Numbered from the stretch's first letter, positions 8,387 through 18,901 are shown. The stretch: 64,000 bases of DNA from Maribacter polysiphoniae (GCF_003148665.1 NZ_QGGQ01000004.1:62001-126000); one strand, 5' to 3'. Numbers and translations: made by a program. The notes: generated by a model from the letters alone, not told the origin.

Positions 8387-10476
8387 TGCAGACTCAATTT
8401 GGTCCTAATATAGCGAAGTTCGTCATCATTCATCCCTTTTGTTAGGCCTATGATACGATTTCTTTGACCATCAACCTTTAGAAGGGTATCAAGTAAACCT
8501 CTGGCATATTTACGAAACTGCCAAGAATGATGCACGCAGGCATTGACCAGATCCAATATGTTCTGATCCGTATATTCAAGAACGTCCCCAATGATTCCAA
8601 AAGCCGTCTGACGGGTTTCCATAGAATACTTTGGAGAAGTATACCCATACAGTTCTGAAAGATATGCTTCCTTTGAATCATCATCATAATCCTTGGTCAG
8701 TGACGCCAATAACAACCATAGTAAGCGCACATTTTTATTGGGCAAACCCATCACACCCTTGGTCTTGTCCAAATACCGACCCCTATCTTGGGGAAATGAA
8801 ATCCATAATCGATATAATGCATTTTCTTGGGTGATATAGCTTTCATCCTCCAATAAGGATTCATACTCCTTTTTGAGTGCCAAGGGAATCTTGGAATAGG
8901 CCAAAGTCAAGGCCTGTCTTATTTTGATGGATTTGCTGTCAAACGCAGATTGGATGAGTTCTGGGGGGAATTGCTTATGGTTCCTCAAAACCAACCGAGC
9001 CCTAAATTCCTCATTATCAAATTCATCCCAATATTTTTCAATAATGTTCTTCTTGTCTTTCAAACTTGTGGTCAACGCCCATTTTAGTTTTATAAAACCG
9101 GCCACAGCGGATGATTCCGTTGTCAAAAAGTCCTTTACCTTTTCCATCGGAAAAGTGGTTGAACCTAACCATAGTTTCTTAAATGGACTAAGATCCATAT
9201 CCGCTGCCAATTCCATTTCCCTTATAAAATCATCAATGGTAACATTCTGAAATCGGTATTTCCCCAAATAATTCTTAACCCCATTTTTAAAAGCATCATC
9301 CCCTACCTGATTACGCAACATGACTAAGGCCCAGGCCCCTTTTTCATAAAAGGTAAGGCTACTTGCCTTGGGATTGGTCAAAGCCTCCCCTTTCCCTTCT
9401 TTGGCCTGTTCATTCAATTGTTGGGCCGAATCATAAAGCTTCCAATAGAAATAATCATTCCCAAAAATTTCCTTTTCAGCCAAATAAGCATAATAGGTGG
9501 CAAACCCTTCGTGCAGCCAATGATGGCTCCCGTTTTTTTCCGTAACCAAATTCCCAAACCATTGATGGGCCAGTTCATGCGCGTTGACATTCACGTAATT
9601 CTTATCAACAAATGCGATGGAATCAATAACATACCCATCGGAAAAAATGGTTGTTCCTGTATTTTCCATTCCTGCGTATAAAAAATCCTTCACAGGAATC
9701 TGTTTATAATTCTGCCAAGGATAGGGTACACCTATCTCCTGCTCCAAAAAGTCAAAAATTGACTTGGTATACCGGTAGGTAGGTTCTACTTTTAGACTGT
9801 CTTTGGGGTAATAATAATTCTCAATAGGAATACCACTCGTGGCCGTTAATTGTTGCTTGCTGTATTTTCCGATTGCAAAGGACAACAAATAACTACTCAT
9901 GGGTTCACGCATATCATATGACCAGGTTTTAAGTCCATCTTTCGCCCTGACTTTTTTAAGAACACCGTTGGCAATTACCTCATATTCCGGATCAAATGAA
10001 ATATTCAGGTCAAATTCCACCTTCTCTTCCATATCGTCAAAACTGGGCAACCAATGGCTGGTGTATTTCCCCTGTCCTTGGGTCCAGACCTGCCCATTAC
10101 CTTTTAAATGGTCATCCATATCAATAAAGTAAACCGTCTGTTGGGGTTTGGCAACATAGTGCAAGGTTAAGGAATAGCTCCTGTTCCTTTTAAAATTCTT
10201 ATAAATTGATATTTTAGTTTTGGAGGTCTTGAAGGTTGTTTTTTTATGGTTCAACAAGACTGAATTAAATGTCATATCCTGGGCATCCAAGAAAACGGAA
10301 TCTACATCCTGTTTTACTTTGAAGTGATAAACCACAGACCCTTGAATGACTTTTTGTTCTACCAATGGCTTGATGCTCACCGCTGCATGGATAAAGTCCA
10401 CTTTATCCTGATGTTGGGCAAACAAACAAGTTGTGGAAATACTACATAGACACAGGAAGAAAAATCGTCCAAACAT
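8383..10476 (-). CDS. Secreted M1 family aminopeptidase
   Basis: A gluzincin metallopeptidase of 697 residues that removes N-terminal amino acids from peptides. Signal peptide MFGRFFFLCLCSISTTCLFAQ (about 1-21, periplasmic or outer-membrane). The substrate-anchoring GMENTG motif lies near 269 and the zinc site HELAHQWFG followed 18 residues later by the Glu of WLHEGFATYY near 300-325. The C-terminal half is an alpha-helical HEAT-like region (roughly 460-697), shorter than in E. coli PepN. The downstream patatin gene overlaps it by 4 nt. Confidence 0.93.
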   Translation of the reverse strand: MFGRFFFLCLCSISTTCLFAQHQDKVDFIHAAVSIKPLVEQKVIQGSVVYHFKVKQDVDSVFLDAQDMTFNSVLLNHKKTTFKTSKTKISIYKNFKRNRSYSLTLHYVAKPQQTVYFIDMDDHLKGNGQVWTQGQGKYTSHWLPSFDDMEEKVEFDLNISFDPEYEVIANGVLKKVRAKDGLKTWSYDMREPMSSYLLSFAIGKYSKQQLTATSGIPIENYYYPKDSLKVEPTYRYTKSIFDFLEQEIGVPYPWQNYKQIPVKDFLYAGMENTGTTIFSDGYVIDSIAFVDKNYVNVNAHELAHQWFGNLVTEKNGSHHWLHEGFATYYAYLAEKEIFGNDYFYWKLYDSAQQLNEQAKEGKGEALTNPKASSLTFYEKGAWALVMLRNQVGDDAFKNGVKNYLGKYRFQNVTIDDFIREMELAADMDLSPFKKLWLGSTTFPMEKVKDFLTTESSAVAGFIKLKWALTTSLKDKKNIIEKYWDEFDNEEFRARLVLRNHKQFPPELIQSAFDSKSIKIRQALTLAYSKIPLALKKEYESLLEDESYITQENALYRLWISFPQDRGRYLDKTKGVMGLPNKNVRLLWLLLASLTKDYDDDSKEAYLSELYGYTSPKYSMETRQTAFGIIGDVLEYTDQNILDLVNACVHHSWQFRKYARGLLDTLLKVDGQRNRIIGLTKGMNDDELRYIRTKLSLQ

Positions 10477-10523
10477 ACCATAAAATTACAATGTTTTTAT
10501 CAAATGTCGTTAGAGACCCCAAA

Positions 10524-10631
10524 GACATTTCGAAGGAGGAACGACTGGGAAATCGCACAAGCAACTCCATACCATTATCTTTTACCTAAGCAGGATGTGA
10601 TCCCTCGTCGCTACCACTCGCTCGGAATCAC
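10524..10631. repeat. Two-hairpin REP-like intergenic element
   Basis: Two imperfect inverted repeats lie in tandem. The first pairs ATTTC (10527-10531) with GAAAT (10549-10553) and contains GAAGGAGGAACGACTG. The second pairs GTGATCC (10597-10603) with GGAATCAC (10624-10631) around CTCGTCGCTACCACTCGCT. The phrases match, in my memory, the ubiquitous intergenic element of Flavobacteria and relatives (forms such as ATTCCGAAGGAGGAACGACTGAGGAATC and CCTCGCTTCGCTCGG). An 86-codon frame running through it (10504-10764) is best seen as an accident of the element. Confidence 0.6.
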
Positions 10632-10760
10632 CAAGAAACCCCAATATCGGGCAACAAAACAACTTATCCGCTTTGCTTTTCCATATGCGAATTCTACCAT
10701 AGACCGAAATCACCAATCACTAAAATTGCATCTAAATCCCAATACGCTTATTTTTATCGG

Positions 10761-12866
10761 ATGAATGCCAATTTTCTTCAGACTCCCATTACCTACCTTA
10801 AAGGTGTAGGCCCGCATCGGGCCCAAATATTGCAGTCGGAGTTAGGTATTGGCACTTATCAAGACCTACTGAACCTTTTTCCCAACCGATATATCGACAA
10901 AACCCAATACTATACGATCGGGCAATTACAACGCAGTAATGCCGATGTTCAGATTGTTGGGAAAATCATTCACTTAAAAACCGTGGAACAAAAGAAAGGG
11001 AAACGTCTGGTGGCCACCTTTGTCGATGATACGGGTGAAATGGAATTGGTATGGTTCCGGGGTCAAAAATGGATACGGGAAAATCTAAAGCTAAATATAC
11101 CTTATGTCATTTTTGGGCGATGTAATTGGTATAACGGAAAGTTCTCAATGCCCCATCCTGAAATGGAATTGTTGACAGAGCATGAAAAAGGTCTTAAAAT
11201 TACGATGCAGCCCATTTATCCCTCTACGGAAAAATTGGGGAATAGCGGCATCACCAATCGTGTCATCAATAAATTACAACAACAACTGTTTATTGAAACC
11301 AAAGCGAGGTTCAGGGAAACCCTTTCCGACAGTTTATTGCACGACTTAAAACTAATCACTAAGAGTGAAGCCTTGTTCAATATCCATTTTCCCAAAGACC
11401 AAGCCCTTTTGGCCAAGGCCCAATTTCGTTTGAAATTTGAGGAATTGTTCTATCTACAGTTTCAGTTGATTTCAAAAAAAATGTTGCGAAAGCAAAAAAT
11501 AAAAGGGTTTAATTTTGACCAAGTAGGTGAACGTTTCAATGATTTTTACAAGAACCATCTGCCTTTTGAGTTGACCAATGCGCAAAAAAGGGTGATTAAG
11601 GAAATAAGGGCCGATTTGGGGAGTAATGCCCAGATGAACCGATTATTGCAAGGTGACGTGGGATCAGGAAAAACCATTGTGGCATTAATGACCATGCTAT
11701 TGGCGATAGACAATGATTATCAGGCCTGTTTAATGGCTCCCACTGAAATCCTGGCAAATCAACATTTTAATGGTATCAAGGAACTTTTGGAAGATATGGG
11801 GGTGCGAATTGCACTATTGACGGGTTCTACGAAAAAATCGGAACGCAACATCATCCATCAGCAGCTTGAAAGTGGGGAATTGCACATTCTTATCGGTACC
11901 CATGCCCTATTGGAAGACAAAGTAAAATACAAAAATCTGGGTCTAGCCATCGTTGATGAACAACATCGATTTGGTGTAGCGCAACGTTCCAAATTATGGC
12001 ATAAAAATGAGTTTCCCCCACATATTTTGGTTATGACGGCTACCCCGATTCCCAGAACCTTGGCGATGAGCCTGTACGGGGATTTGGACATTTCGGTCAT
12101 TGATGAGCTCCCACCCGGACGTAAGGCCATTAAGACCGTACATCGCTACGATTCAAATCGCCTTAAGGTATTTGGATTTATCAAGGATGAAATTAAAAAA
12201 GGACGTCAGATTTATGTGGTCTACCCGCTGATCCAAGAATCAGAGGCCTTGGATTACAAGGATTTGATGGATGGTTATGAAAGTATCGCAAGGGATTTTC
12301 CGCTTCCTGAATATCAAATTTCGATTGTTCACGGTAAAATGAAACCTGCGGACAAAGATTATGAAATGGAACGTTTTGTTAAGGGAGAAACCCAGATAAT
12401 GGTAGCCACTACGGTCATTGAGGTCGGCGTGAATGTTCCCAATGCCTCAGTTATGATCATCGAAAGTGCTGAACGTTTCGGATTGTCCCAATTACATCAG
12501 TTACGGGGCCGTGTAGGTCGTGGTGCCGACCAGAGTTATTGTATTTTAATGACCAGCCACAAACTGTCCTCCGAAGCCAAGACCCGACTGGAAACCATGG
12601 TACGCACCAACGACGGATTCGAAATTGCCGAGGTCGATCTAAAACTACGGGGACCCGGGGATTTAATGGGCACCCAACAAAGTGGCATCCTAAACTTAAG
12701 AATTGCCGACATCGTAAAGGACAATGATATTCTCAAGACCGCCCGACACTACGCCATAAAAATCCTAAAAGAAGACCCGGGACTTGAAAAACCTGAAAAT
12801 TTAATACTTCGACATACCTATGCCCAAATAGTCAAACAAAAGAATATCTGGAATTATATTAGTTGA
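10761..12866 (+). CDS. recG: ATP-dependent DNA helicase RecG
   Basis: Remodels stalled replication forks and Holliday junctions. At 701 residues it has the normal length. The N-terminal wedge/OB domain spans roughly 1-260 (LKGVGPHRAQIL near 10; FVDDTGEMELVWF near 90). The helicase core contains GDVGSGKT near 298-305, APTEILANQH, the DEQH box VDEQHRFGV near 397, MTATPIPRTLAM, and the late motifs TTVIEVGVNVPNAS and QLRGRVGRG. The C-terminal TRG-type region follows. No other gene appears linked to it. Confidence 0.96.
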   Translation: MNANFLQTPITYLKGVGPHRAQILQSELGIGTYQDLLNLFPNRYIDKTQYYTIGQLQRSNADVQIVGKIIHLKTVEQKKGKRLVATFVDDTGEMELVWFRGQKWIRENLKLNIPYVIFGRCNWYNGKFSMPHPEMELLTEHEKGLKITMQPIYPSTEKLGNSGITNRVINKLQQQLFIETKARFRETLSDSLLHDLKLITKSEALFNIHFPKDQALLAKAQFRLKFEELFYLQFQLISKKMLRKQKIKGFNFDQVGERFNDFYKNHLPFELTNAQKRVIKEIRADLGSNAQMNRLLQGDVGSGKTIVALMTMLLAIDNDYQACLMAPTEILANQHFNGIKELLEDMGVRIALLTGSTKKSERNIIHQQLESGELHILIGTHALLEDKVKYKNLGLAIVDEQHRFGVAQRSKLWHKNEFPPHILVMTATPIPRTLAMSLYGDLDISVIDELPPGRKAIKTVHRYDSNRLKVFGFIKDEIKKGRQIYVVYPLIQESEALDYKDLMDGYESIARDFPLPEYQISIVHGKMKPADKDYEMERFVKGETQIMVATTVIEVGVNVPNASVMIIESAERFGLSQLHQLRGRVGRGADQSYCILMTSHKLSSEAKTRLETMVRTNDGFEIAEVDLKLRGPGDLMGTQQSGILNLRIADIVKDNDILKTARHYAIKILKEDPGLEKPENLILRHTYAQIVKQKNIWNYIS

Positions 12867-13224
12867 ATCAATTCCTTGGATATAAATCGGTTTGGCATAT
12901 CCCAAGTGTTATCGTCTTTTATAAACTATAATATATTCACTTCGTTACCTACGAGCCTTTGGCTGTTAATCAAAATAGGGGTGTTCCACCATTATCCAAT
13001 CACCCAAACCTTTAATTTCCATGGATTTAAGCAGCGATCATCATAAGTAGCGGATAAATTCTTAACTTTCCCTAAGCATCACTACGTTGAAAAGTTTGGG
13101 ACGATAATGGATTACATGGTTTTTCCATATTCATTACTGCCATTGATCTTTTGTCCTAAGAGTATGAAAACCCCAAAAAAACATAGTGTGAAGTGAAAAC
13201 AAAAACCCTTTTTACCATTTACCC
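12867..13224. other. 358-bp intergenic region with no recognised feature
   Basis: Between recG and the SRAP gene. I find no plausible coding frame, tRNA, strong hairpin or clear promoter box; the sequence is moderately AT-rich and unstructured by eye. Confidence 0.5.
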
Positions 13225-13989
13225 ATGTGCTATGATATAAAAGCTAGTCTGGAAGGCCAATTGGCGAAAGCCAAAAAAGATCAGGATTATGTGGCTGTGG
13301 AAGAGATTTTGGAAAAATTAATTCCCTTCACTGACCTGCCCATACACCATGCCTCGGGTTTTAGCCATCCTGATTTACTTATCTATACCGACCGTTCCCC
13401 CAATTTTCCTGAGGTGGCAACATGGGGACTTGTTCCCTTTTGGGTTCATGATGAGGAACAACGCAAAAAAATATGGAATAGCACCCTAAATGCCCGCGGG
13501 GAAACCATCTTTGAAAAACCGGCTTTTAAAACAGCTGCCCATAACAATCGCTGTATCATCTATATCGATGGATTTTACGAACACCATCATTTTAAGGGCA
13601 AGACCTATCCTTTTTTTGTCCATCGAAAAAACAATGAACCTATGGCATTGGCCGGATTATGGAGCGAATGTGAAAATAATGAAGGGGGCACCTCGATAAC
13701 CTTCACTATAGTGACCACCAAAGGCAATTCCCTTATGGCTAAAATCCATAATAACCCCAAACTAAAAGAGGCTCGAATGCCTTTGATCCTTACCCATGGG
13801 CGTATTGACCAATGGGTAAGCCCTATAGCACAAAACACTATTGAAAAACTTATCGAATCATATACGGATGATGAACTCGAAGCCTACACGGTAAGGCGAT
13901 TAAGAGGAAAGGAATATCTAGGCAACGTAAAAGAAATCTCCCAACCATTTGAATATGCCGAGCTGGAATTTAACAATCAAGAATATTAA
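13225..13989 (+). CDS. SOS response-associated peptidase (SRAP, YedK/HMCES type)
   Basis: Shields abasic sites in single-stranded DNA by forming a thiazolidine crosslink through its Cys2. The protein begins MCYDIKA, so Cys2 becomes N-terminal after Met removal as the chemistry requires. Other family marks are WGLVPFWVHD near 72, the Asn of STLNARGET near 90, the Glu of GFYEHH near 117 and the late RMPLIL-TH stretch near 183-192. Length of 254 fits the family. The VOC gene follows after 19 bp. Confidence 0.93.
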   Translation: MCYDIKASLEGQLAKAKKDQDYVAVEEILEKLIPFTDLPIHHASGFSHPDLLIYTDRSPNFPEVATWGLVPFWVHDEEQRKKIWNSTLNARGETIFEKPAFKTAAHNNRCIIYIDGFYEHHHFKGKTYPFFVHRKNNEPMALAGLWSECENNEGGTSITFTIVTTKGNSLMAKIHNNPKLKEARMPLILTHGRIDQWVSPIAQNTIEKLIESYTDDELEAYTVRRLRGKEYLGNVKEISQPFEYAELEFNNQEY

Positions 13990-14008
13990 TCAATAAATTA
14001 AAAAGGAT

Positions 14009-14380
14009 ATGGAATTAGGAGCTTTTTCGGTAAGTCTCAATGTTAAGGATCTTGAGGCTTCAAAACACTTTTATGGGAATTTGGGTTTCACGGTTTTTGG
14101 GGGGGATATGGAACATAATTACCTTATCATGAAAAATGCCGACACCCTTGTGGGGCTTTTTCAGGGTATGTTCGAAAACAATATACTAACCTTTAATCCG
14201 GGTTGGGACGCTAACGCCAACAAACTGGAGTCTTTTGCTGATGTAAGGGAAATCCAAAGTAACTTAAAACAAAAAGGTATAGCCTTACTTCAAGAGACCG
14301 ACCAAAACGGTTCTGGTCCGGCAAGCATCATGTTAACGGACCCTGATGGAAACACCATTCTTATAGATCAGCATGTATAG
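14009..14380 (+). CDS. VOC (glyoxalase/bleomycin resistance fold) family protein
   Basis: A 123-residue single-module vicinal oxygen chelate protein. It opens [22 protein letters not shown], the classic first beta-alpha unit, and ends [16 protein letters not shown], the classic last strand with the metal-side Glu position replaced by Ile-Asp. Such proteins dimerise to form a metal site and include lyases, dioxygenases and resistance proteins; the substrate cannot be read here. Probably in one transcript with the SRAP gene. Confidence 0.85.
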   Translation: MELGAFSVSLNVKDLEASKHFYGNLGFTVFGGDMEHNYLIMKNADTLVGLFQGMFENNILTFNPGWDANANKLESFADVREIQSNLKQKGIALLQETDQNGSGPASIMLTDPDGNTILIDQHV

Positions 14381-14386
14381 CTCAAC

Positions 14387-14440
14387 TATTGATTACTCGT
14401 TTATTTGTTTTGGCAAACGTCTTACGGATCATGATCAATA
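14387..14440. repeat. Nested inverted repeats after the VOC gene
   Basis: TATTGAT (14387-14393) pairs with ATCAATA (14434-14440), and inside it CGTTT (14398-14402) pairs with AAACG (14415-14419). The nested arms could fold into one interrupted stem in the 222-bp gap before the protease gene. No T-run follows, so termination is not implied. Confidence 0.3.
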
Positions 14441-14602
14441 GGTACATTTCCTTGCCGTGCCATCTAATAACCCCCAATTAATGCTATCATAAAGAAATAC
14501 CGGTATAATACACCCTTTCAATTTGGTCCGAAAACCATATAATGAGTGGCAATCGGATTTTATTTATTACCTTTTCATCTACTTAGTTAATTCGAATACG
14601 AC

Positions 14603-17600
14603 ATGAAAAATATCCCATTGCTTTTACTGCTTTTTTGCCTAATTGAATCAACAAATGCGCAAATTAGTGCCCAATTACTACAACATCCCGATGTTTCCAA
14701 AACACATATTACTTTTATTTATGGTGATGACGTATGGATCGTTCCCAAATCCGGTGGCCTTGCCCATCAACTAAGTTCCCCTGAAGGAGTTGAAAGTTAT
14801 CCACGCTTTTCCCCCGATGGAAGCCTAGTGGCCTTTACCGCTAACTACCATGGAAATAGCGATGTATACCTAATTGATATACATGGAGGTATCCCCCAAC
14901 GATTGACTTTTCACGGACAGTTTGATCGGGTTTTAGGTTGGACCCCGGATGGTGATTCCATTCTATTCGCATCATCCAGAGAGAGTGGTCGTCAACGCTA
15001 TAATCAATTTTATACCGTTTCAAGACATGGGGGTTCACCCAAAAAACTCCCCATACCCTATGGAGAATTTGCCTCCTTTTCCCCCAATGGTCAAAAAGTA
15101 GCTTATACGGATAGATCTAGGGTAAACAGAAATTGGAAAAGATACCGCGGTGGCACGGCACCCGATATTTCTGTTTTTGACCTGAACACCTTTAGTACCG
15201 AAAACATAACCAATACTGACGCAAATGATGAATTACCCATGTGGAATGGGGATGTCATTTACTATATGTCCGATAATGGTCCCAACAAAAGAAATAATTT
15301 GTGGAAGTATGACCTAGCAACAAAATCAAATACCCAGCTGACCAAATTTACGGACTTTGACATAACCTTCCCGGAGAGTGGGCCTGATGATATCGTATTC
15401 GAGGCAGGTGGGAAATTATACCTGTATAAACTATCATCAAATACCATTTCAGAAGTTGAAATTCAAGTGGTTTCGGATCAAAAAGGACGGATTCCACAAC
15501 AAAAGAGAGTAGCTTCATTCATCCAAAACACTACCCTATCCCCCGACGGCAATAGGGTCATTGTCCAGGCGAGGGGGGAATTGTTCAATTTACCCGCGAA
15601 CGAAGGTTTCACAGAAAACATCACAAGAACATCTGGAAGTGCCGAACGGAAACCAGCTTGGTCACCAGATGGTAAACATGTTGCCTATTGGAGTGATTCT
15701 AGTGGCGAGTATCAATTATATCTACATGATATGACCGGGGAACAATCGCCAAGAATGGTCACTGATTTCAAAAACGGATTCAATTATTCCATTCATTGGT
15801 CCCCTGACAGCAAAAAGATCGCATATGTAGATCAAGCCATGGGAATTAATTATTTGGATGTAGCTACCGGTAAGGTCATACAAGCCGACAAGGGTAAATA
15901 TATGTTTGAAGGAGGTTTGGAAAATTTCCGGGTAACATGGACCCCTGATAGTAAATGGTTTGCTTATGCCCGTGGTACAGAGAATCCATCGACCACTGCG
16001 ATTTTCGCATTCAATACGGCCAACAACAAACTGTCCCAACTTACTTCGGGATACTATTCCGATAATTCACCGACCTTCAGTGCCGATGGAAAGTATCTTT
16101 TTTTTACGACCAATAGAACATTCGAGCCCGTTTATTCAGACCTCGACAACACATTCATCTACCCCAATACAACAAGTATTGCCGTGGCAACCTTAAACAA
16201 AACAGTAAGTTCTTTGTTGGCGTTGAAAAATGATTCGATCGAACTATTGAAAGAAGACGGGAATAAAGACGAAAAGGAAGGAAAATCAAAGAAGAAAAAA
16301 GATGAAGACACCGATGGGGATGCTAAAAAAGAAGTACCTAAGACCACAATTGACATTGTAGGATTCGAGAATCGCGTAGAGATGTTGGACATTCCCTCTG
16401 GTAATTTAGGGAACCTAGCCGCAATTGAAGGTAAACTGCTGTTTACACGTTTTCCTAATTCAGGGGCGCCGGAAGATACCTTCCCATCCTTGGATTACTA
16501 TGATTTCGAAGAAAGGGAAGTAAAAAACATTATTTCAAAAGTTAACGATTTTGAGGTTTCTGCAGATGGCACAAAAATTCTGGTCAACCAAGAAAAAAAA
16601 CTTGCAGTATTGGAAATTAAGGCCGATCAAAAAATAGACAAAACAGTACCAACACAAGATATGGTCATGTATATAACACCCCAGGATGAATGGAAACAGA
16701 TATTCAATGATGTCTGGAGGTTTGAGCGAGATTATTTTTATGATCCCGGTATGCATGGTGTGGATTGGAATGCGATGAGAACAAAATACGGGCAGTTGAT
16801 TGACCAATCGAACACACGGAATGACGTTAATATTATCATTGGGGATTTGATAGCGGAACTCAATGCCTCCCATACCTATACCGGCGGAGGTGATACAAAA
16901 AACGCCGATATGATGAATGTGGGGTATTTAGGGGCTGACATAGCCCTAGAGAACGGAAAATATAGAATCAAAAAAATAATCTCAAGTGCCCCCTGGGACG
17001 TTGAAGTGCGATCACCCCTTGCTAAACCTGGAATAAACATCAGCGAAAATGATTATATTCTAGCAGTGAATGGGCGTCCTATTGACATTGCCAAACCAAT
17101 CTTCGAGGCCTTTCAGGGGTTGGCCGATGCCACCGTCCAAATAACTACCAATAGCACGCCCTCGCTGACCAACGCCAAAAAACATATTATAAAATTGATG
17201 GCATCTGAAACCAGGTTGCGTCATTTGGCCTGGATCGAGAACAATCGCAAACAAGTTGAAAAAGCCACCAATGGGAAAATAGGCTATGTCTATGTTCGCA
17301 GTACCGGACTTGATGGTCAGAATGAATTGGTACGGCAATTCTACGCTCAAATGAACAAGGAAGGTTTGATTATTGATGAGAGATTCAATAGTGGGGGACA
17401 AATTCCTGATCGATTCGTAGAGCTTTTAGATCGCGAGCCCTTGGCCTTCTGGGCTGTTAGGGATGGAAAAGACTGGGCTTGGCCACCCTCGGGAAATTTT
17501 GGTCCAAAAGTCATGCTTATTAATGGCTTTAGTGGATCTGGAGGTGACGCTTTTCCCGATTATTTCAAAAAGAGAGGTATTGGTCCATTGATCGGTACCC

Positions 17601-17878
17601 GAACTTGGGGCGGACTTATCGGAATTTCAGGTGCACCCGGTTTGATCGATAATGGAAGAATAACCGTTCCTACTTTTAGAATGTACGATCCAAACGGTGA
17701 ATGGTTTAAAGAAGGCCATGGTGTTGACCCCGATATCGAAGTAGTTGAGGATTTTCAAAAATTGGCGAATGGGATAGATGTACAATTAGAGGCCGCCATT
17801 AAGGAGGTTCTTCGATTACTTGATAGTCCCACCAACTTTAAAACACCGTCCAGACCCAATTATGAAAATCGGAATTAG
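14603..17878 (+). CDS. Secreted tricorn-type S41 protease
   Basis: A 1091-residue relative of archaeal tricorn protease, a serine peptidase that processes oligopeptides. Signal peptide about 1-20 (LLLLLFCLIESTNAQ). Residues 30-560 hold WD40/TolB-like propeller repeats (FSPDGSLVAFTA, WSPDGKHVAYWS, FSADGKYLFFTT). A Lys/Glu/Asp-rich linker at about 550-575 is unusually charged. The catalytic region has the His of LNASHTYTGGG near 758, a PDZ domain near 770-870, and the nucleophile in NGFSGSGGDAF near 977. Exported, probably periplasmic or outer-membrane associated. It appears monocistronic. Confidence 0.93.
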   Translation: MKNIPLLLLLFCLIESTNAQISAQLLQHPDVSKTHITFIYGDDVWIVPKSGGLAHQLSSPEGVESYPRFSPDGSLVAFTANYHGNSDVYLIDIHGGIPQRLTFHGQFDRVLGWTPDGDSILFASSRESGRQRYNQFYTVSRHGGSPKKLPIPYGEFASFSPNGQKVAYTDRSRVNRNWKRYRGGTAPDISVFDLNTFSTENITNTDANDELPMWNGDVIYYMSDNGPNKRNNLWKYDLATKSNTQLTKFTDFDITFPESGPDDIVFEAGGKLYLYKLSSNTISEVEIQVVSDQKGRIPQQKRVASFIQNTTLSPDGNRVIVQARGELFNLPANEGFTENITRTSGSAERKPAWSPDGKHVAYWSDSSGEYQLYLHDMTGEQSPRMVTDFKNGFNYSIHWSPDSKKIAYVDQAMGINYLDVATGKVIQADKGKYMFEGGLENFRVTWTPDSKWFAYARGTENPSTTAIFAFNTANNKLSQLTSGYYSDNSPTFSADGKYLFFTTNRTFEPVYSDLDNTFIYPNTTSIAVATLNKTVSSLLALKNDSIELLKEDGNKDEKEGKSKKKKDEDTDGDAKKEVPKTTIDIVGFENRVEMLDIPSGNLGNLAAIEGKLLFTRFPNSGAPEDTFPSLDYYDFEEREVKNIISKVNDFEVSADGTKILVNQEKKLAVLEIKADQKIDKTVPTQDMVMYITPQDEWKQIFNDVWRFERDYFYDPGMHGVDWNAMRTKYGQLIDQSNTRNDVNIIIGDLIAELNASHTYTGGGDTKNADMMNVGYLGADIALENGKYRIKKIISSAPWDVEVRSPLAKPGINISENDYILAVNGRPIDIAKPIFEAFQGLADATVQITTNSTPSLTNAKKHIIKLMASETRLRHLAWIENNRKQVEKATNGKIGYVYVRSTGLDGQNELVRQFYAQMNKEGLIIDERFNSGGQIPDRFVELLDREPLAFWAVRDGKDWAWPPSGNFGPKVMLINGFSGSGGDAFPDYFKKRGIGPLIGTRTWGGLIGISGAPGLIDNGRITVPTFRMYDPNGEWFKEGHGVDPDIEVVEDFQKLANGIDVQLEAAIKEVLRLLDSPTNFKTPSRPNYENRN

Positions 17879-18028
17879 CCTTTTGGGTAGTTTCTTAACA
17901 GATAACTTCCAAAAATCAATTCGGCTAACCAATTAGATGTTGTATCGTAATATTGTTTAACAGGATCAAATATCCGTATGGATAAGACCGTCCTAAGAAT
18001 ATTGTTTTTTTAAATTATCAGAACAATC

Positions 18029-18901
18029 ATGAGTACAAATAAAAAAGTAAGGACTTTAATCCCTGTATTTACCATAGATATGGGAGGTATCCCCATTAAA
18101 CAAGCCCTACCTACCACGAAAGTGAACCAAGTTGATCCATTTCTATTATTACATCATGGGAAATTGAAGTATAGAAAACATGGGAAAGCGATTCACCAAG
18201 GCATCGGGCCGCACCCGCATCGGGGTTTTTCACCAGTGACCTTTATTGTCAATGGTGAAATTCATCATCGGGACAGCCGTGGCAATAATCAAATCGCAAA
18301 GAAAGGAGAAGTCCAATGGATGCATGCCGGTTCGGGTATCATACACAGTGAACGCCCCTCCCAAAAACTAGTCGACCAAAATGAATACAATGAGTTTGTC
18401 CAGCTTTGGATAAACAGTCCGGCTGCAAAGAAAATGCAACCACCCAAATACCAATATATTCCTGAAGATGAAATCCCGAAATTCCATTCGGGGGACAATC
18501 AGGTTTGCACCAAATTAATTACTGGCACTTATGGTGACCTTAAAGGTAAAATCATTGCTGAGAGCGAATTACTCATTCTTTGGTCCACAGCCCATGGCCC
18601 AGGGAAAGGGACTTTCGATCTTCCTAAAGGTTTTAATGCCATGCTCTACACCATAAATGGTGAAATAAAGCTTAAAAATTATGGTAAGGTTGAAAAAGAA
18701 TGTTTGGTGGTCTTTGAGAATGAAGGGGATCAGATTACCGTCGAAACTATGGATGCAACCGAATTCCTAATCCTTTGCGGTGCACCCCTAAACGAGAAAA
18801 TGGTACAACAAGGACCTTTCGTCATGAATTCCGAAACAGAGATTTTAGAAGCTATGCGCGATTATCAAATGGGAAAAATGGGGATTTTGATAGAAGAATA
18901 A
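18029..18901 (+). CDS. Pirin family cupin protein
   Basis: A 290-residue bicupin. The N-terminal cupin carries the pirin metal site: HHGKL near 43, HPHRGFSPVTFI near 65, and HRDSRGN with MHAGSGIIHSE near 86-110. The C-terminal cupin (about 170-270) lacks obvious metal ligands, as is usual. Bacterial pirins include quercetin dioxygenases and regulatory proteins; the role here is unknown. Cytoplasmic and apparently monocistronic. Confidence 0.9.
   Translation: MSTNKKVRTLIPVFTIDMGGIPIKQALPTTKVNQVDPFLLLHHGKLKYRKHGKAIHQGIGPHPHRGFSPVTFIVNGEIHHRDSRGNNQIAKKGEVQWMHAGSGIIHSERPSQKLVDQNEYNEFVQLWINSPAAKKMQPPKYQYIPEDEIPKFHSGDNQVCTKLITGTYGDLKGKIIAESELLILWSTAHGPGKGTFDLPKGFNAMLYTINGEIKLKNYGKVEKECLVVFENEGDQITVETMDATEFLILCGAPLNEKMVQQGPFVMNSETEILEAMRDYQMGKMGILIEE

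Noticed and set aside
10504-10764. 86-codon frame overlapping the recG start by 4 nt
   Set aside because: It runs through a two-hairpin intergenic repeat, has unusual composition and no recognisable domain; treated as non-coding.
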